DNA of 64,000 nt from Triops longicaudatus (Eukaryota; Arthropoda; Branchiopoda; Notostraca; Triopsidae). Made by a program: the position numbers and the translations under genes. The notes under the pieces were generated by a model, which ran no database searches, was not told the origin of the DNA, and was given only the letters and a program-made list of their open reading frames with translations. This document shows, in pieces, positions 36,893 to 49,490 of the stretch; position 1 is the first letter of the stretch, and every line of letters starts with the position of its first letter. Location: NCBI GenBank assembly GCA_022885665.1, contig JAGQDJ010000050.1:186001-250000 (forward strand). The letters run 5' to 3'.

Positions 36893-39662
36893 ATGCTAAT
36901 GTATAGCAAAATGTTGCCGAGGAATCCATCTATGGAAGCCGACACAGCGAAAACTGCGCGACATATCATGGGTACGGGAATTGTTTTGTTGGGAATAATG
37001 TTTTTAGCGACAGGTGCGTAAAGGATAAAATCGTAATTTGTGGTAGTGTTTCTTAATAGGTCATGAAAAGCCTAGCGTCTGTAATGAGATTTTATAGGTT
37101 TAATTATAGGACTGGAGTTCCCAGCGCATGTTGCACAAAAAGCACGGGAAAATGTATGTATAACGTCTCCGACTTCCGCTCATTTTCCGCACTGGCTCGT
37201 GGATTTTAATACAACGAAACGGAATAGTGTAGTGATATGGAACTTGACCAACCCATTGGATGTCTTCGACAAAGGTGCTCTTCCACAAGTATGCAGCGAA
37301 ACTTCTTAAACACTGTCAACAAACATCCTCATAATGTATTTTGCATCTATTGTTTAATTTTTTGCTTTGCTGTTGCTCATTCGTGTGGGCACGTTGGGAT
37401 GTCACTTTTAAATGATTAAGTGGAATTTGATTGGACCTTACGTGTATACGGAGGTGGAACGCAAATTGGACATTCAATTTCGGAATGGATACATTGAATA
37501 TGTCTCATGGGTTAGCCAAAGGTGGGACGAACATGCAACGGCATTATTGTGCGGATCCAATTGCACCCTGGACACTAAGGTAAACAAAAAATAATGATTT
37601 TGCTTTTAATTCAAAGCTTTTGAGACGTAGCACAACTCCATGTATAACAAGCATGTTCGTCGGACGGATACGTCAGAAATCACAGAAGTGCCACGCGTTA
37701 TCATCACACAAGTCGTTGCCTAGATACTCGCTTTGATCTCTGACGTTCAGCTCTTTTGTGAAATACTACTCTTGTTGCATTTCTAGACACACGTGAGTTA
37801 AGTAAATTCCGTATTTCATGAATGTCCGGCATTTTAGGTCACTGTAGTAAGTCCCTGGATGGTCTCCAACTCCGCTACCCTTCCACCGATGACCATCGCG
37901 CGCGCGTTACTTGCCGGTTACAAAAGCGTGGAATTGAAGGAAAATAACAGTTGGTTTGTTCGCTTAACTGTGCGGGAATTCTTAATGGGCCATTACCGAA
38001 GTATCGCGGAAACAAACGTCACCGCCAAGCTTGACCGAAAACGTCACCGTCGTCGTACCATGCCACTGAAACCATCTTTGCGGGAACAGAATGACAGTGG
38101 TGGAATATCAGTAAAATTAGTGCGGTTAGGGACGCACCCAACTAACTTCCGAAGCGCTTTTCTGGAGTCAGCTTCTAATAGTAGCCGGGCTATAAAAGAA
38201 TGGATTCCGGGTGTATTGCGTCACTCAGATACAGAGAGCGAAGCCATGATTTACGGTCTGCAAGCCAAGCTCAGTACTTGTCTAGTTGATCGTAGCCTTG
38301 ATAGCAACCTTTACTGGCAAGGTACTGTATGCTGTCACTACTTTACTATACCCGAGTCCACCATGCTTGTATTCTGACACGACGGTGACGTATGACCTAT
38401 AATAAAATATCGCTGTATAGTACCCCCTGAAACATGACACAGTGTTCTTCATAGGCGAAATAGGGTAGTCAAGATTAGTCTAATAATAATTGTATATAGT
38501 ACCTATAATTAATTTTCTCATGAGCGCAATAAGCTAAAATAATAATAATAATCCTTTTTTCGGAAATTAGAGCTCATTCTGGGTGTGATGAAGCAAACTG
38601 TAATATTTTTCCTGTGTAAATCTCTGCTTTTTGCAAGCGATATTTTTTTACGTGCGAATTCGTTATATCAGACGCATGTCCTGTATATTTGCACGAGCGT
38701 TTTGCTGTATTTCCTCACTATAAACCGACATTTATCTTTTGGAAAGTTTCGTTATAACGAGAAATTGTGCGGAAAGTATACAAATTCCAAGAAATACTAA
38801 TTCTCCGTTTAATATTTTCTGGTCCTAGAGGTAAAATGGGGCACCGATAGGAGCTGGAGTACCTTGAAAGGACACGGATTGTTAATACCACCGGGTCCAG
38901 AATCACGGTCGTGCATGAATGTACAATCATCGAAACAGCTGTTGACCATTGCCTGGCCTACACTCTTCCAAGACGTAGAAATGAAAGCCGTAAAGCAGCA
39001 ACGGGATGGTGGGAATCCTCCAACTTGGCTTTATGAAGTTTCCGAGATAAGAAATGAATCATGGATTGACCCTTTCAATCGATATCATTGTCAGCTGGAA
39101 CCGAAGTTACCGTTGGTATCAGCTGAACGAAGCTTACGAGCTATCTGGGTCCCATTTCAAGTAAATATGTGTATCACTTGCATATAAAGTACTGCATATT
39201 AAACCGTTGACAAAGGTCATAATTTTGTCTTTAAATTCTTCTCTTACTCAAGCTATACGTTGAGCCACTGAGCGGACTGATCTGGCAGAGATCAGTAAGT
39301 ACCCAAGGCTTTGCTCAGCTCCCCAACAACACGCTATGGCCCCAAGTTTTTGTGGCGCGGACGGAAATTATTAGCGACCCATACATTTTGAAGCAACGGC
39401 ATTACGTAAGTCAGTGCACTATGAAATAGGGGTCCTTAAATCCGCAAACGGTTTTTATGGTACATTTCAGAGTGTGACGCTGCTTCTTGTCTCGTGCGGG
39501 GGCTTAGCGGGATTCTCTTTAATAGGAGCAGCTATTGTTATCACAGGGCTGTGCGTGGCGTGCTTTCGCAGGCCCCAAAATAGAATAACGCCCGTTGTTG
39601 CCCGTCGGCAATTCCCGTTGCAACATCGCCCAGTGACCAACTCTTCCAGCTTGAATAATTAA
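36893..39662 (+). CDS. CD36/scavenger receptor class B family protein, divergent
   Basis: CD36-family proteins have two transmembrane helices around a large glycosylated ectodomain and bind or carry lipids at the plasma membrane or lysosome. Exons: 36893-37013, 37110-37288, 37421-37579, 37838-38321, 38829-39160, 39253-39405, 39471-39662 (TAA). They sum to 1,620 nt, 539 aa, normal for the family. An N-terminal helix (TGIVLLGIMFLATG, residues about 28-41) and a C-terminal helix (about 480-505, GLAGFSLIGAAIVITGLCVA) bracket the ectodomain. Family signatures are VVIWNLTNPLDVFDKG, then LIGPYVYTEVERKLDI, then TVVSPWMVSN, then SWFVRLTVREFLMGHY, and late LYVEPLSGLIWQRS, equivalent to the EPLTG strand. 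Many N-x-S/T sites are present. Oddities are a polybasic RKRHRRR (residues 220-226) and weak similarity through the middle. Lysosomal (LIMP-2-like) versus surface location cannot be decided. The 3' end converges on ERG28, with 206 bp between stops. Confidence 0.86.
38600..38775. mobile_element. Possible MITE-like copy in an intron of the CD36-like gene
   Basis: Contains GCGAATTCGTTATATCAGAC and ends GTTTCGTTATAACGAGAAAT, the characteristic inner and terminal blocks of the family. The left terminus is not clear, so the bounds are approximate. Confidence 0.4.
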
Positions 39663-39868
39663 AGAAGGAGAGTTTGAAGACACCACCTATGCAAGTTCAC
39701 AATGGAATTCATGGCACTTGTAATATGCAAGTCTTTAGTCACCGTCCTGCCGGTACCCCTTTGACGTACTGGAATAGTCTCCTTATGTATTAAATGTCTG
39801 GCGCGGATGTTCACGGATGGGAAGTGAGAGGATGACGGGCATTTTATATTACAGAGTTAATGGCTGTA

Positions 39869-41194
39869 CTATTTGTTGCAGACTCGCCTTAGTTTGCGTT
39901 TAGGAATTGGACCTCCCGATTTTAATAGCTGAACGTTTTCGTCTTCCACAGGCGATTCTGCACGCAAAAGTCGAGGGGCTAATGCCAAAGTACAAAGTGT
40001 GATACCTGCATAAAAAGAGAATGAATAAAGTATTGAGTAAAATTATAGACTAATAGAAAGTTTCGTTCAGTCGCTTTTTAGCCGGTAAAGAGCAATACAA
40101 CTTACACGCTACGACAACGGGAAATACGATGTGGAAGGAACAAGGCGTAGTACGGAAATAGAATGTTTCCAATAGAAGATAGACGATTTTCAGCAACAGA
40201 ACGCAAGCCGTCACGGAAAGTACCCTAGATAGTGAATCGTAATTTAGAGCACAAAAGAAACAAAGATTTCGGAAAACGCTTACGCGAAGTGATGGATGCA
40301 TATCGCGCAGTGGAGCAAGCAAACAGCGTTGACTATCGAATAGAAACATAGCAGACGAGACGTGGTGTCCGGCACCTCGACTGTAGGAAAGAAAAATAAT
40401 CAATACCGGTACAATATGCCGTTTCATTATATCTTTTTAACATAGTTAACAGCACAGATTGGTTATGCTAATAGCTAGAAATTTAGGACGATGCATTGTT
40501 AGAGAGATCTAACACACCTAGAATTGGGAAATATCTTGTTTAATAGATTAACGGAAATTAATAGCATATTAATCGCATAATATTTTATTTAATATTTTAT
40601 ACCACCAGTGCGAATAAATTTGTTGATAGAAAAACTTGGAGAGCAAGTACTTTAATTTTATATTTTTTTAATAAAAATGACAGCTAGGGAAAAACTATTC
40701 GGTGTCTCAGTTATCACGAAAGCTGTCACCTAATACTGAAATTACGAGGATACTAGTTTTTGTATGAGAGTATATTGAAGCACACTCCATTTATGGAGGA
40801 TGTAACCAAAGAAAATATAAGAAGCACGATGTAAGCTTAAAATGAAACAGATCCATTAGTTTTAATAAAAACGTGTAGAGTGGAACAGTTCATCGTACAA
40901 AATATACGTGTACGAAGACATCGAATAAATACATCTCTGGCAATCCGTTTCTTAAGGAAACGAAGCAAAGTTTATATTTCTAACTAAACGTTGCGTAAGT
41001 GTAAGTCTCACATTTACTTCATTCTTACCTTCTAGTGACATTGAATCGCCATATCGATGAGAAAGTTTGCTCCCCAAAAAATGGTCTTTATGAAGCACGG
41101 CACGTAAGGCTGTTCCGATGTCTATGAGTGCAACGAACGCCAGCCATCCACGTAGACTGTAAATTCCACGATTTACCTGATTTACAATTGTCAT
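39869..41194 (-). CDS. ERG28: ERG28-like endoplasmic reticulum membrane scaffold protein
   Basis: ERG28 is a small ER membrane protein that tethers sterol C4-demethylation enzymes; in sterol-auxotrophic C. elegans its homologue instead helps BK-channel trafficking. Minus-strand exons: 41194-41029, 40380-40284, 40224-40106, 40005-39869 (TAG). They sum in frame to 172 aa (human 140). After MTIVNQVNRG comes SLRGWLAFVALIDIGTALRA (human LRSWLVMVSIIAMGNTLQS), then LLCFYSIVNAVCLLHCAICI (the ARTFGIWTLLSSVIR region), LLKIVYLLLETFYFRTTP (GHFLSELFVYGTAAP) and VFPVVVACITLCTLALA. Four hydrophobic helices are expected. The tail is longer than in vertebrates and basic at the end (KRKLRRVCNK). Identity rests on stepwise resemblance across all four exons. 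It is head-to-head with SNAPC1, 1.1 kb apart. Confidence 0.84.
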
Positions 41195-42296
41195 GGTACA
41201 ATTGTTCTCCGACGAGTTGCTACGTTTTTCGAATCTGTATGCCGCAGAACTTAAATCTACTGCTCAAGAAAGAAATACAAAACACAACAATGCTGATATG
41301 TTGTCAGTCAGAAACTTCAACGCGGTCTGCTAGTTACACTGCAAAGTAATACAGGCGTCGAGTATCGCTCCAGGCTGAGGCATGCTGCATCCGTGTCTCG
41401 CATCGATCTATAGCTGTACCCCGATATACGAGTTTTTCGGTTCTGGACTCCAAAGAGTAAAACAGGACCTCGTTCACTGAGGTTACATTGGTGATCGTAA
41501 ACCGAATTTCCATGAAAAACAAATGATGGCTCCAATGGACTTAATGACGCATGTGAAAGTGGCAGTTATCAAGGAAGAGGGGGACATGGGAAATGACCAC
41601 TTCCTGTAGTAAAAAAAAGGAAATAAATTGCAGCAATGGCAAAATCACTGTGTTGCGGATCCTTCGTTAGAGATCTCAAATAAAAGGAATTTTGTTCTAC
41701 ACCCGTTATACCCTTTTCTACAACAAAAGAACCGTTGCGAGGAAAATATTTTTACGGCATATTTTATTTACTTATCTATTGATTGTATTTCATGTTGATC
41801 CCTAGGAGATGATTTGTGCTGCACCATTAAATTTACATATAAGAATAGATACAGCATTTCTTCACAGCCTCAACTTACGCCGACCTTATTAGTTAACAAA
41901 CTGTAATAATGCCTTTGTTAAACGGCATTTCCGGATCTAGTGATCTTAATTTGCTTTCTAAGCAACCCACGGTAACGGTTGTGGATCGTTTATTTTTGTA
42001 AGATGTACACTACTCATCCTTATCATAATCTGCATTAAATTTCAAGTCTAGTAGTAGCAATTTTTATCTATTTTAATAATCTATACGGACATTCCTGCGT
42101 TTCGCATAGTGGAAGTTCGTTAAGTGAAGGATTCATCGGAATATCAATCCGAGCCGAGACGCTAAGTTTCCCGCTTGATCGCAAATAGCGACCGTAGCGC
42201 CATACAACTTTTGAAAGCTTGTTTGTGTTTTCGTGCGCCATGTGCTGACCCGCGTCCAAATATCTTTCATACTCCTGTTTTCAAGCCATATTTGCG
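41195..42296. other. Divergent promoter region of ERG28 and SNAPC1
   Basis: 1.1 kb with no supported gene. It separates two head-to-head starts (41194 minus, 42297 plus) and should contain both promoters. Two overlapping minus-strand open frames at 41317-41535 show no family motifs. Confidence 0.45.
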
Positions 42297-43478
42297 ATGG
42301 AAGGGAGCTTGAACGATGAGTATAGTTTATCCTCCATTTTACCTATCACCAGTGGGTTTTACACAGATTGTCGAAAGCTGCTGGACAACTTTGCAGATTT
42401 GAAAAGCCACTCGTTTTCAGATTTTGCAGCACTATGGAGAGAAAATTGTTTTTCGTTGGTTTACTGGTAAAACTTACTTTGTAATCATTATTAGTAGCTT
42501 AATCAAATACTTTCCCATCACAGCGGCAGGACGAATGGACTCGAGCTAGCCACGTTTTGTAATGACGTGTTGAAAACCGTGAAACGCTTTCTCGGACCTC
42601 ATGAAAAGCTTATTATAAGGCTTGGCGCAGTATATTTACTTTATGCATTGTATTTCAAGCAACCCACCAAGTACTCACAGTTTTTCTCTACATTTTTTGC
42701 TACTTAAACTAACGTGAGCTTCTCAGAGGCTTTAATAAGATACGTCTAACGGTTTCGGACATAAAAGATTTCAAATCTTTACTGAACGACTTTGCCAAAG
42801 AAGGATACGTCGAAGGACGATATGTTTTCTACAAATTGCTTGTTTCCAACGCTTTTCATTTTTGCGCCACGAAGACAGAGGTATCCCGTTTTGTTGTTAT
42901 TATTGTTATATTTTTTTTTAATTATTACCCGTTGCATTTTCCCCTTCTTAGTATTATTATAAAATCAACCGCGGACCAAAGCTGGATACAGCGGACATCA
43001 GCGAAAGCGACGGACCTGACGTGGAATACAACGGTGATACTACTGGGCAGTCTTCATGTGCTTTGCTTTCCATTTTTGACGAGAGCACAGCTGAGCAATT
43101 AACTTTGTTGCACAACAAGTATCAAGAGCTGAAAACTGGGCTTTCAAGTGAGTATTTGTCTGCAAGCTCTATCTGTTTCTCTTTTTGTGTTTCTTTCTCA
43201 CCTCGTTTTTGTGACTATTACAACACATCGCCACAGGTTCCGGTACGTTAGAACCCAGTTTAGATATATTGGAGAACAACTTCCCGAACTTGCTGCATGA
43301 AAAGCTTACTAACCTCCGGAAAAAGCTTGACGAAATGTCTGCTTTGTCTGTTCAACACGTTAAGAGAAAAAGTACAACTCATTCCTCTTTGGTGCCTCCG
43401 AAAGGAAAGAAACGCGGTAGGAAGCGCCTTCAGCGCTCCGAGTCCGAAGAAGATGAAAGTGGTGAGAATGCGGCATGA
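42297..43478 (+). CDS. SNAPC1: snRNA-activating protein complex subunit 1 (SNAPC1)
   Basis: SNAPC1 is part of the complex that binds the proximal sequence element of snRNA promoters for both RNA polymerase II and III. Exons: 42297-42466, 42524-42670, 42727-42880, 42952-43147, 43237-43478 (TGA). They sum to 909 nt, 302 aa (human 368). Landmarks in order: TDCRKLLDNFADLKSHSFSD then LWREN (human DCEALLSRFQET...ELWRN), FLGPHEKLIIRLGAVYLLYA then LYFKQP (human FQIRVGALYLLYGLY), KIRLTVSDIKDFKSLLNDF, and YVFYKLLVSNAFHFCATKT (human YIFRKLRLDRAFHFTAMPK). The C-terminal region is basic and acidic by turns (KGKKRGRKRLQRSESEEDES) and shorter than in vertebrates. The chosen ATG (42297) is the first in frame before the conserved block. 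Confidence 0.88.
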
Positions 43479-46400
43479 ACAACGAAAAAGCTTAAAGACA
43501 CAGGTAAGCCTTTTCTATTTGCCCATATTTGGCCCTTGGATTGGGTTTGTAAGCGTCCACTAGGATACGACGGTGTTGCGATCGTTTTTTTTTTTCCCAT
43601 CGCTGTACAAAGCTGAGTATCAGTTCTGTGATTGACTTGTTGTCACTGGGAAACCTAAATCGTGTTCACCATGACGAAAATTACGGCAGCACACTTGTAA
43701 GGACTACGAACGTCATTCTATTACGTAACATTTAAAGGATACTGTTCTGCGAAATTGTGTCTGATATGCGCTTAGTGAAGTAGAAATGAAACGCTACACA
43801 GTAGACTGTATTAATAAGTAGCCCTTTGGCAGTGCTCGGTACCCCTTATTGTCACCCCTTTACTTCTCGGTGGTAAAGTTGCTTTCTCAAGGAATAGCTG
43901 ATATGTCGAGATCTGAGAATATTTTATTTGTAAATAACATCAGTGTCGGACAAATTGGCCATAAAACTTCAAATGTAGCCTATTTGCTGTCTATTCTTGC
44001 GTGTATACATTAAAAAAAAAACTCACACAAAAAAACACTAATTCGGCCCGATCGCTAAAGGTAATATGGCGCTAGTCTTTGGTATCATCATCTGTAGTTC
44101 GCAAACCGTTAAGAGGTCAGGTATCTAGTGAGCTTCTTCCTGAACGCGTTGACTGAGAGCGCATTTGTGATAATTTCTGCTGGTAAATCATTCCAGGTGG
44201 CAAAGCGAAAACGCTGAATAATGCTGTTTTTAAAATACCACGGGCGACATGTCTACTCTTTGATGAAGTCTCGACGCGTGGTGTTTTCTCGCGTTGTTTT
44301 CGACAGAGCTAATCTTATCACTACCAGTCAATCAATGTTAGCTTATGAAACTCATACACTGCGGTGAAGTTCTTTTCTCTTTAGCAAGAAAGTTCTTGTA
44401 TTAGTTGTTAAGAAGTTGGTAGTGGATGTATGAAGGGTTTGGATCTGAGTTTTTACTTCACGCAATAACCTGACGCCAGTTCGAGGAATAAACAATTCGT
44501 GTGGTTTTCAGGTGCTTCGCTGCCGCACAATACTTGTTCTCCTGGATACCACTGAAGCAGCGGACAAAGAAAAATCGAACCTCCCCAGATTAATAGGAGT
44601 TTGTTATTCCTGGAAGTTCGTGTGTTAATGACTTTGGTTTTGTGAACAAGGCCACCGCAGCCAATATCGCTGCTTGGCTTGAAGGGCTTTGGCACGTATC
44701 AACCATTTGTCGATTATGTAAATTAAACATACTCGAAAGCATAATTTGGTTTTGTGTTTCACAGTTTTCAGTTAGCTTAGTTCGACTACGAAAGGAATGA
44801 ACACTATAGGCGATTTTATACTTATCTTGGTTTATCATGATGCGTTCCACGTCAATACATTAAAACTTTGTAATAAAATCCAGACCAAGGTGTTCGTTAT
44901 ATAAAGACGTGATGTCAGGTGAAAACTAATTTTTACCGACTGAACATTGAGTTTTCCGTGTTTACTATAGTTCTGAACAATAATACGTTTCTCTTGCGGG
45001 TCTCTGAATTATTGATCATTAATTAGATACAGCGTTTTACCAAAGAGTATTTATTAAAAATAGAACTTACCGGATTTTTTTAAAGAAGAATTCCGAGTTT
45101 GTTAGGCCCTATTATTAAAACTTCCAATTCTGTCAACTGTCTCGGCAGACATTATTTCTGTTCGGTTTTTTGTTTTTGAAGTTATTTTTAAGCGCCTAAT
45201 AAGATTTTCTCCCATTTATTCATTAAAGCATAATTGAAGTAAAAATACAATTTATTGTCGATTTTTTTTTTTTGCATTTCAATTTTTTAAATTTTATTTG
45301 TAGTGCACGAAGCATGTACATGTATTGAAGCATGTATTGCCAGCAATCTAACTACCCCTGGTCCCGACCGGTTAACAGAATCGGAGTTCTACTTTAATAT
45401 GATTATTATCCAGACCCACATTCTAACAAGCTAGAATTAAAAAATAAGTATCTCAATTTATTCTCCACCGCGTTTCTTTTTACCGTTTCAGCCATATAAA
45501 CATATAACTTACCAGATGAGCTTACAAAATTTCTTAGCAAGATCACTCTCGTTATGCTCAGTATGACATTGCTCCATATGCTCGTCATGCATGTGCCCAA
45601 TCGACTGCATTAGTGAGGCCAGTGGGCTGAGATAGCTACGTTATGTGCGAATTCATTACACGACGTTTTTTATTACTTCACAGCTTTTTTGTTTCGTTTT
45701 AATATTAAAGAAAGGGTACAGCGAAAGCTCATTGCTAGGAAACGTAGATCGAGCGTCATACACTGCTTTGATACATGAAAATTCGGTACACGGATATATT
45801 ATTTACCTAGGACACACACTGTCGTTCACAATCTCATAATCACTATCAATGTCGGACGAGTGCCCTATAATTGACGCAGGAGATCTGTGTAAACCTCCTT
45901 AATGGTAACCATAATTACGTTAAAAACAGGCTTGGCTATAACGATATTGTTGCGTATAGCGTATAATAAAAGGATTTGCGTTATGTGTGTATGCTTGATG
46001 CTTTTTTTTTGTACCTTAAGACGATTTTCGTAATCTTCCCTGATTTTATTGGCAATCATCCTAGGTCGGCTGACCAGATTTATTAGCTGCGTATTGGTAC
46101 ACAAGTTACCCATTTTCTTCCCTTTACTTTGAAGTACAGATTGGGGTGATATTGACGTTTTTTTTTCCCTCGCATTCTTTTCGGTTCAGTGGATATTTTG
46201 CTTCCGGATCAGGAAAAGGATAAAGTCGGGATTCAGGAAGTTAGGCAGTAATGCCAAGTCGAAAGGTAACTAAAGAACGTTCGTTACTACCGTTTCATCT
46301 CCACCAAGTTCATACCTTGCCTTATTAGAGATTATTTAAATCGCGGTCGGAATATTCAATGATCCCTTAACGATTTAAGACGGTAACACATCAGGGTTTC

Positions 46401-46674
46401 CGCGAACGCCCGCGTGACCTTCAGACGTTTCTAAAGAGCTTACTGACTTTTCTTGCGCGTTGTAGCCAAACGCTTAATGTCTTTAGCAACGCAGACATTT
46501 CAAACCATTCCTTGTCTTCTTAGACTTTATTTCTCCGCCAGGTTGGTATTATAAGTACTGCTTTTCGCTCGTAACGGTACGTGAGAGTTAAAAATATAAA
46601 ATGTGGCAAAGGAATGGTAATGAATGTAGTTACTTATGAATTCGTTCATCCGAGTGCGTCCTGAGCAGCCTTAC
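43479..46674. other. Intergenic region without a recognised gene
   Basis: About 3.2 kb, AT-rich. An 82-codon minus-strand frame with an ATG at 46113 (MGNLCTNTQLINLVSRPRM, ending at 45865) is the best open frame but matches no family I know. Nothing else is supported. Confidence 0.4.
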
Positions 46675-46924
46675 CCATGAGCGATCGGAGGAGTGTCATC
46701 TGTATGATACAGCTTTGCCACTCACACTCCGAAGTCATTGGATACATATACGCTGGCATAGTAATGGACATTCGGGGCTTGTGCGTGTTTGTGGGATTGT
46801 AATCGTTGGCTCGAAGATTCACAACACTAGCTACTCCGCGTTGTGGGGTGCTTTGGGCCTCCTTGCCATCAGTTCCAAGTCTTGTCTCGGCGGCATCGGT
46901 TGAGCCATCCTCCGCCCCTCTCAT
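46675..46924 (-). CDS. Possible coding exon of an unrecognised gene
   Basis: The minus strand stays open from ATG 46924 (MRGAEDGSTDAAETRLGTD) for 83 codons to RSLMG, followed by a strong donor (ATGG|GTAAGG). Composition is protein-like, more so than the overlapping plus-strand frame. I do not recognise the family and cannot place a following exon with confidence. The nearest candidate is the minus-strand frame at 46113-45865. Confidence 0.25.
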
Positions 46925-47147
46925 CGCACTGTTTCCCCCGTGAGATTTCGCCGACAAGTCGAAACGTGTTGTCGCTGAGTTTTAAAGAAGGCGTGAGCTA
47001 ATCTACTTTCTTCGAAGCTTCAATTAATGTGCTCCGACTCGTTTCAACGCCCATTGTTTAGATGAAATATGACCTTTGCCTTTCGAGTGCCTGCTAGAAT
47101 TTCCTTTGTGCCAAAGAAAACTTGTTACTTAACGTTTGGTTGAAAAC

Positions 47148-47955
47148 ATGCGGTGCTTCAACTTATTACTGCCGGGACTCCTTGGTTGCTTCGCGCTTTG
47201 TCCCGTTGAGTTGATGAGTATAAAGAATTCCGAAAATCATTTCGATTGTTATAACCCTCGTGGTGAGACTTCTTCACAAAGCATTGAAGAAATCCATCTC
47301 TGGCCACAAATGGAACCCTGGTTACGGGGAACGTTAGCAACTTTCATCTCTGCTATGTATAATTCTTCAGCGGAGTCTGATGTGGGGTTTTGGAAGCAAG
47401 TCACCAGTGCGGAATTTGTGTTGCTTTCCGCCCGATTGATATGGACTCATTGTTCCGGTGCGCCCAGCGAACCAACTTGGCTTACTGTGATCCCTGCTTC
47501 GTGGTTCAACCGGATTCGAGCTTTACAAGGGACTAATAGCCGTGATACTCCGGCAGAATTCGGGAGCACCTCGAAGCGTGCAGCAGACAGCGGAAACAAT
47601 GAGGCGCAGATTTTTTCGCAGCGAGTATGTCAAGACTTAGCCAACCTCTCTGGCAGCATTTGGCCAGGGTGTCGAAGTGAAGATTCCCACTTGTCGCTGG
47701 GAAAACACAGGATTTTTTACGATGTACAAGAGCCTTACTCGGTTTCATGGAATTTAGAATGTTCCAGAACTCGTAATGCTTCGACCATTCTCAACACGAC
47801 GTCTTCATTGGACATTGACATAACCTCCGCTATGCGAACTTGGTTAGCACAAAGAGACCCATGGGCGCGCCATCCTTCACGGAATACCTTTTTTCCGATT
47901 TTGCTACCAAGCCACGTCGACAATTTTTATATGCAGCTGCGATATACAATAAATG
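47148..47955 (+). CDS. Secreted-protein N-terminal exon, probably the ALK first exon
   Basis: ATG 47148 opens a signal peptide (MRCFNLLLPGLLGCFALCP) followed by about 250 residues with several Cys and N-x-S/T sites, as in an extracellular domain. A donor (AATG|GTATAT) lies just before the frame closes at 48017. One base is left over, which fits the acceptor CTCTCAG|GCCTGAG at 61636 and would read NGGLSCDFEASDTEC into the first MAM domain. The length (269 residues before MAM1) is close to the about 263 residues before MAM1 in human ALK, and PYSVSWNLEC recalls YFTWNLTW there. Alternatively it is a separate one-exon secreted protein of unknown function ending at 48017. The coding call is firm; the link to ALK is inference. 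Confidence 0.68.
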
Positions 47956-49317
47956 GTATATATATATTTTTTTTACCTAAGTTACGCTTTTGTAAGGAAA
48001 TATGCTTAGGGGCCTGAGATTGAGAATTTGTTCCAAAATTTAGATGGTAAATTTTTGTTCCCTTGGCAAGTGAGTGTATTGTGAGGTGGGGAAGGAGAGG
48101 AAATGAATAAACAAGTTGGCGCACTAGGTAATAATGCCTTTATCGTAGCAACTCTGGTGTGTTGTCTACCTGGGCCATACGTCCCTTGTCGTCATGCTCG
48201 TGAATGCTCAAAACAAAGAACAGACAAATATTGAATCAATGTTATTAGGTTAGAACAACCTTCTTATGTGTTTAGTGGAGCGAATCGGCACTATATTTTT
48301 GTCCTGTTCCGTTTCTTGAGAAAAGCCTGGCGTTGCCGGTGCGACCTTTATTCGGATTGTTCTAGTCAGACGCACTGAAATGACACATTTGGGAGAATAG
48401 GGTTTTCTTGTTCGTTTTAAAGCTACCGTGTAACACAACTTACACGAGGAGACTTGAAAAAAATGACGGAAGACATGTTTCAACGCCTTTCCCTGAAAAC
48501 CTAGTTCTTTCTCTAGAGTAAAGGCATTAAGTGTGTAAATGTAAATACACAGAGACAACACAGCAAGGTTTGAAAATCCTTTTCGGAAAAAGGAGAGATT
48601 ATGTCGCTAATGGACGTGATAAAGTACTGGGAGTCCAAAATCGCGGAGAACAAACTGCTACAAGTGGACGCTCCGCATCTCGGGATCTCTGTACGTACCA
48701 TTGGCAAGAAATCTTCTTTCGTTTTTTTTTATTGTAGAACTCCAATTTGGTCAATTAATATGAAATAGAAATTGGTTGACAAGTTGGACGGTTGGCTAAA
48801 TTGGGTTGACCATTTTTATTTTTTAAAAATGAGTTCGAAAATCAATATGTCCATTAGAAGGTTTTGTCAGAAAACGAATCTGCCTTCTGTCTGTTACAAT
48901 TGCACATTAGTTTCGCAAGATGAGATCAACTCATTTAGCATTGAATAGTGGCATATATGTGAACGAACACAAAGTGAGGACTCAGTGCTTGGGAGAAATA
49001 TTAGTGCCTTCTCAGGGTATATAATCCATCTTCGAAAACGAAGTTGAAAATATGAGCTTTTCCGAACAGTAACAATGACAGTTAAAAGTCAACCCCTCTT
49101 TACTGGCTGTAATTTCAGTGAGACTGTCTCTATGTTTAAGCTTTCTGATATCTGTTCTAGCAACGTGATTCTATTCGCTGCTTCCAGTACAGCACTCATA
49201 AGCAACGTAATAATTGTTCAAGGTCAACAGTGCATTGCGAGTCAAATTTCGAAAGCTTTGAAAATTGGATTTCTGCCCGAGTCATCACTAAGTGCATGCT
49301 GAATGGTAGTTCATTTG

Positions 49318-49490
49318 TACCCCAGCCAGGGCCGTAACCAGGATTTTGGTTTGGGAGTGGTGGGGTAGTTCAGGGTTTTGGAGGGGTTTCACCATATGAT
49401 TTTCCTTACATTTCAGTTTCCCTATCTTCCCCTATTTTTTTTTTTTTTTAGGGGGATTCGAACCCCCACTACCCCCGTTAATACAGCCTT
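49318..49490. repeat. Dispersed-repeat fragment with CGTAACCAGGATTTT core
   Basis: GGGCCGTAACCAGGATTTTG, followed by G-rich text and, after a poly-T run, the short perfect inverted repeat GGGGG-ATTCGAA-CCCCC. The GCCGTAACCAGGATTTT string resembles ends of repeats that recur in many invertebrate genomes; the exact family is not assignable here. Confidence 0.45.

Noticed and set aside
41317..41535. Two overlapping minus-strand open frames upstream of ERG28
   Set aside because: No ERG28-like sequence, no matching splice to 41194, and two competing frames over the same bases.
45865..46113. 82-codon minus-strand frame with a MGNLC start
   Set aside because: Composition is plausible, but there is no known family and no firm splice link; mentioned only with the 46675-46924 candidate.
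49448..49475. GGGGG-ATTCGAA-CCCCC resembling a tRNA T-arm on the minus strand
   Set aside because: No A-box, anticodon arm or pairing acceptor stem is found at the proper distance; a poly-A run follows directly. Kept only as part of a repeat fragment.
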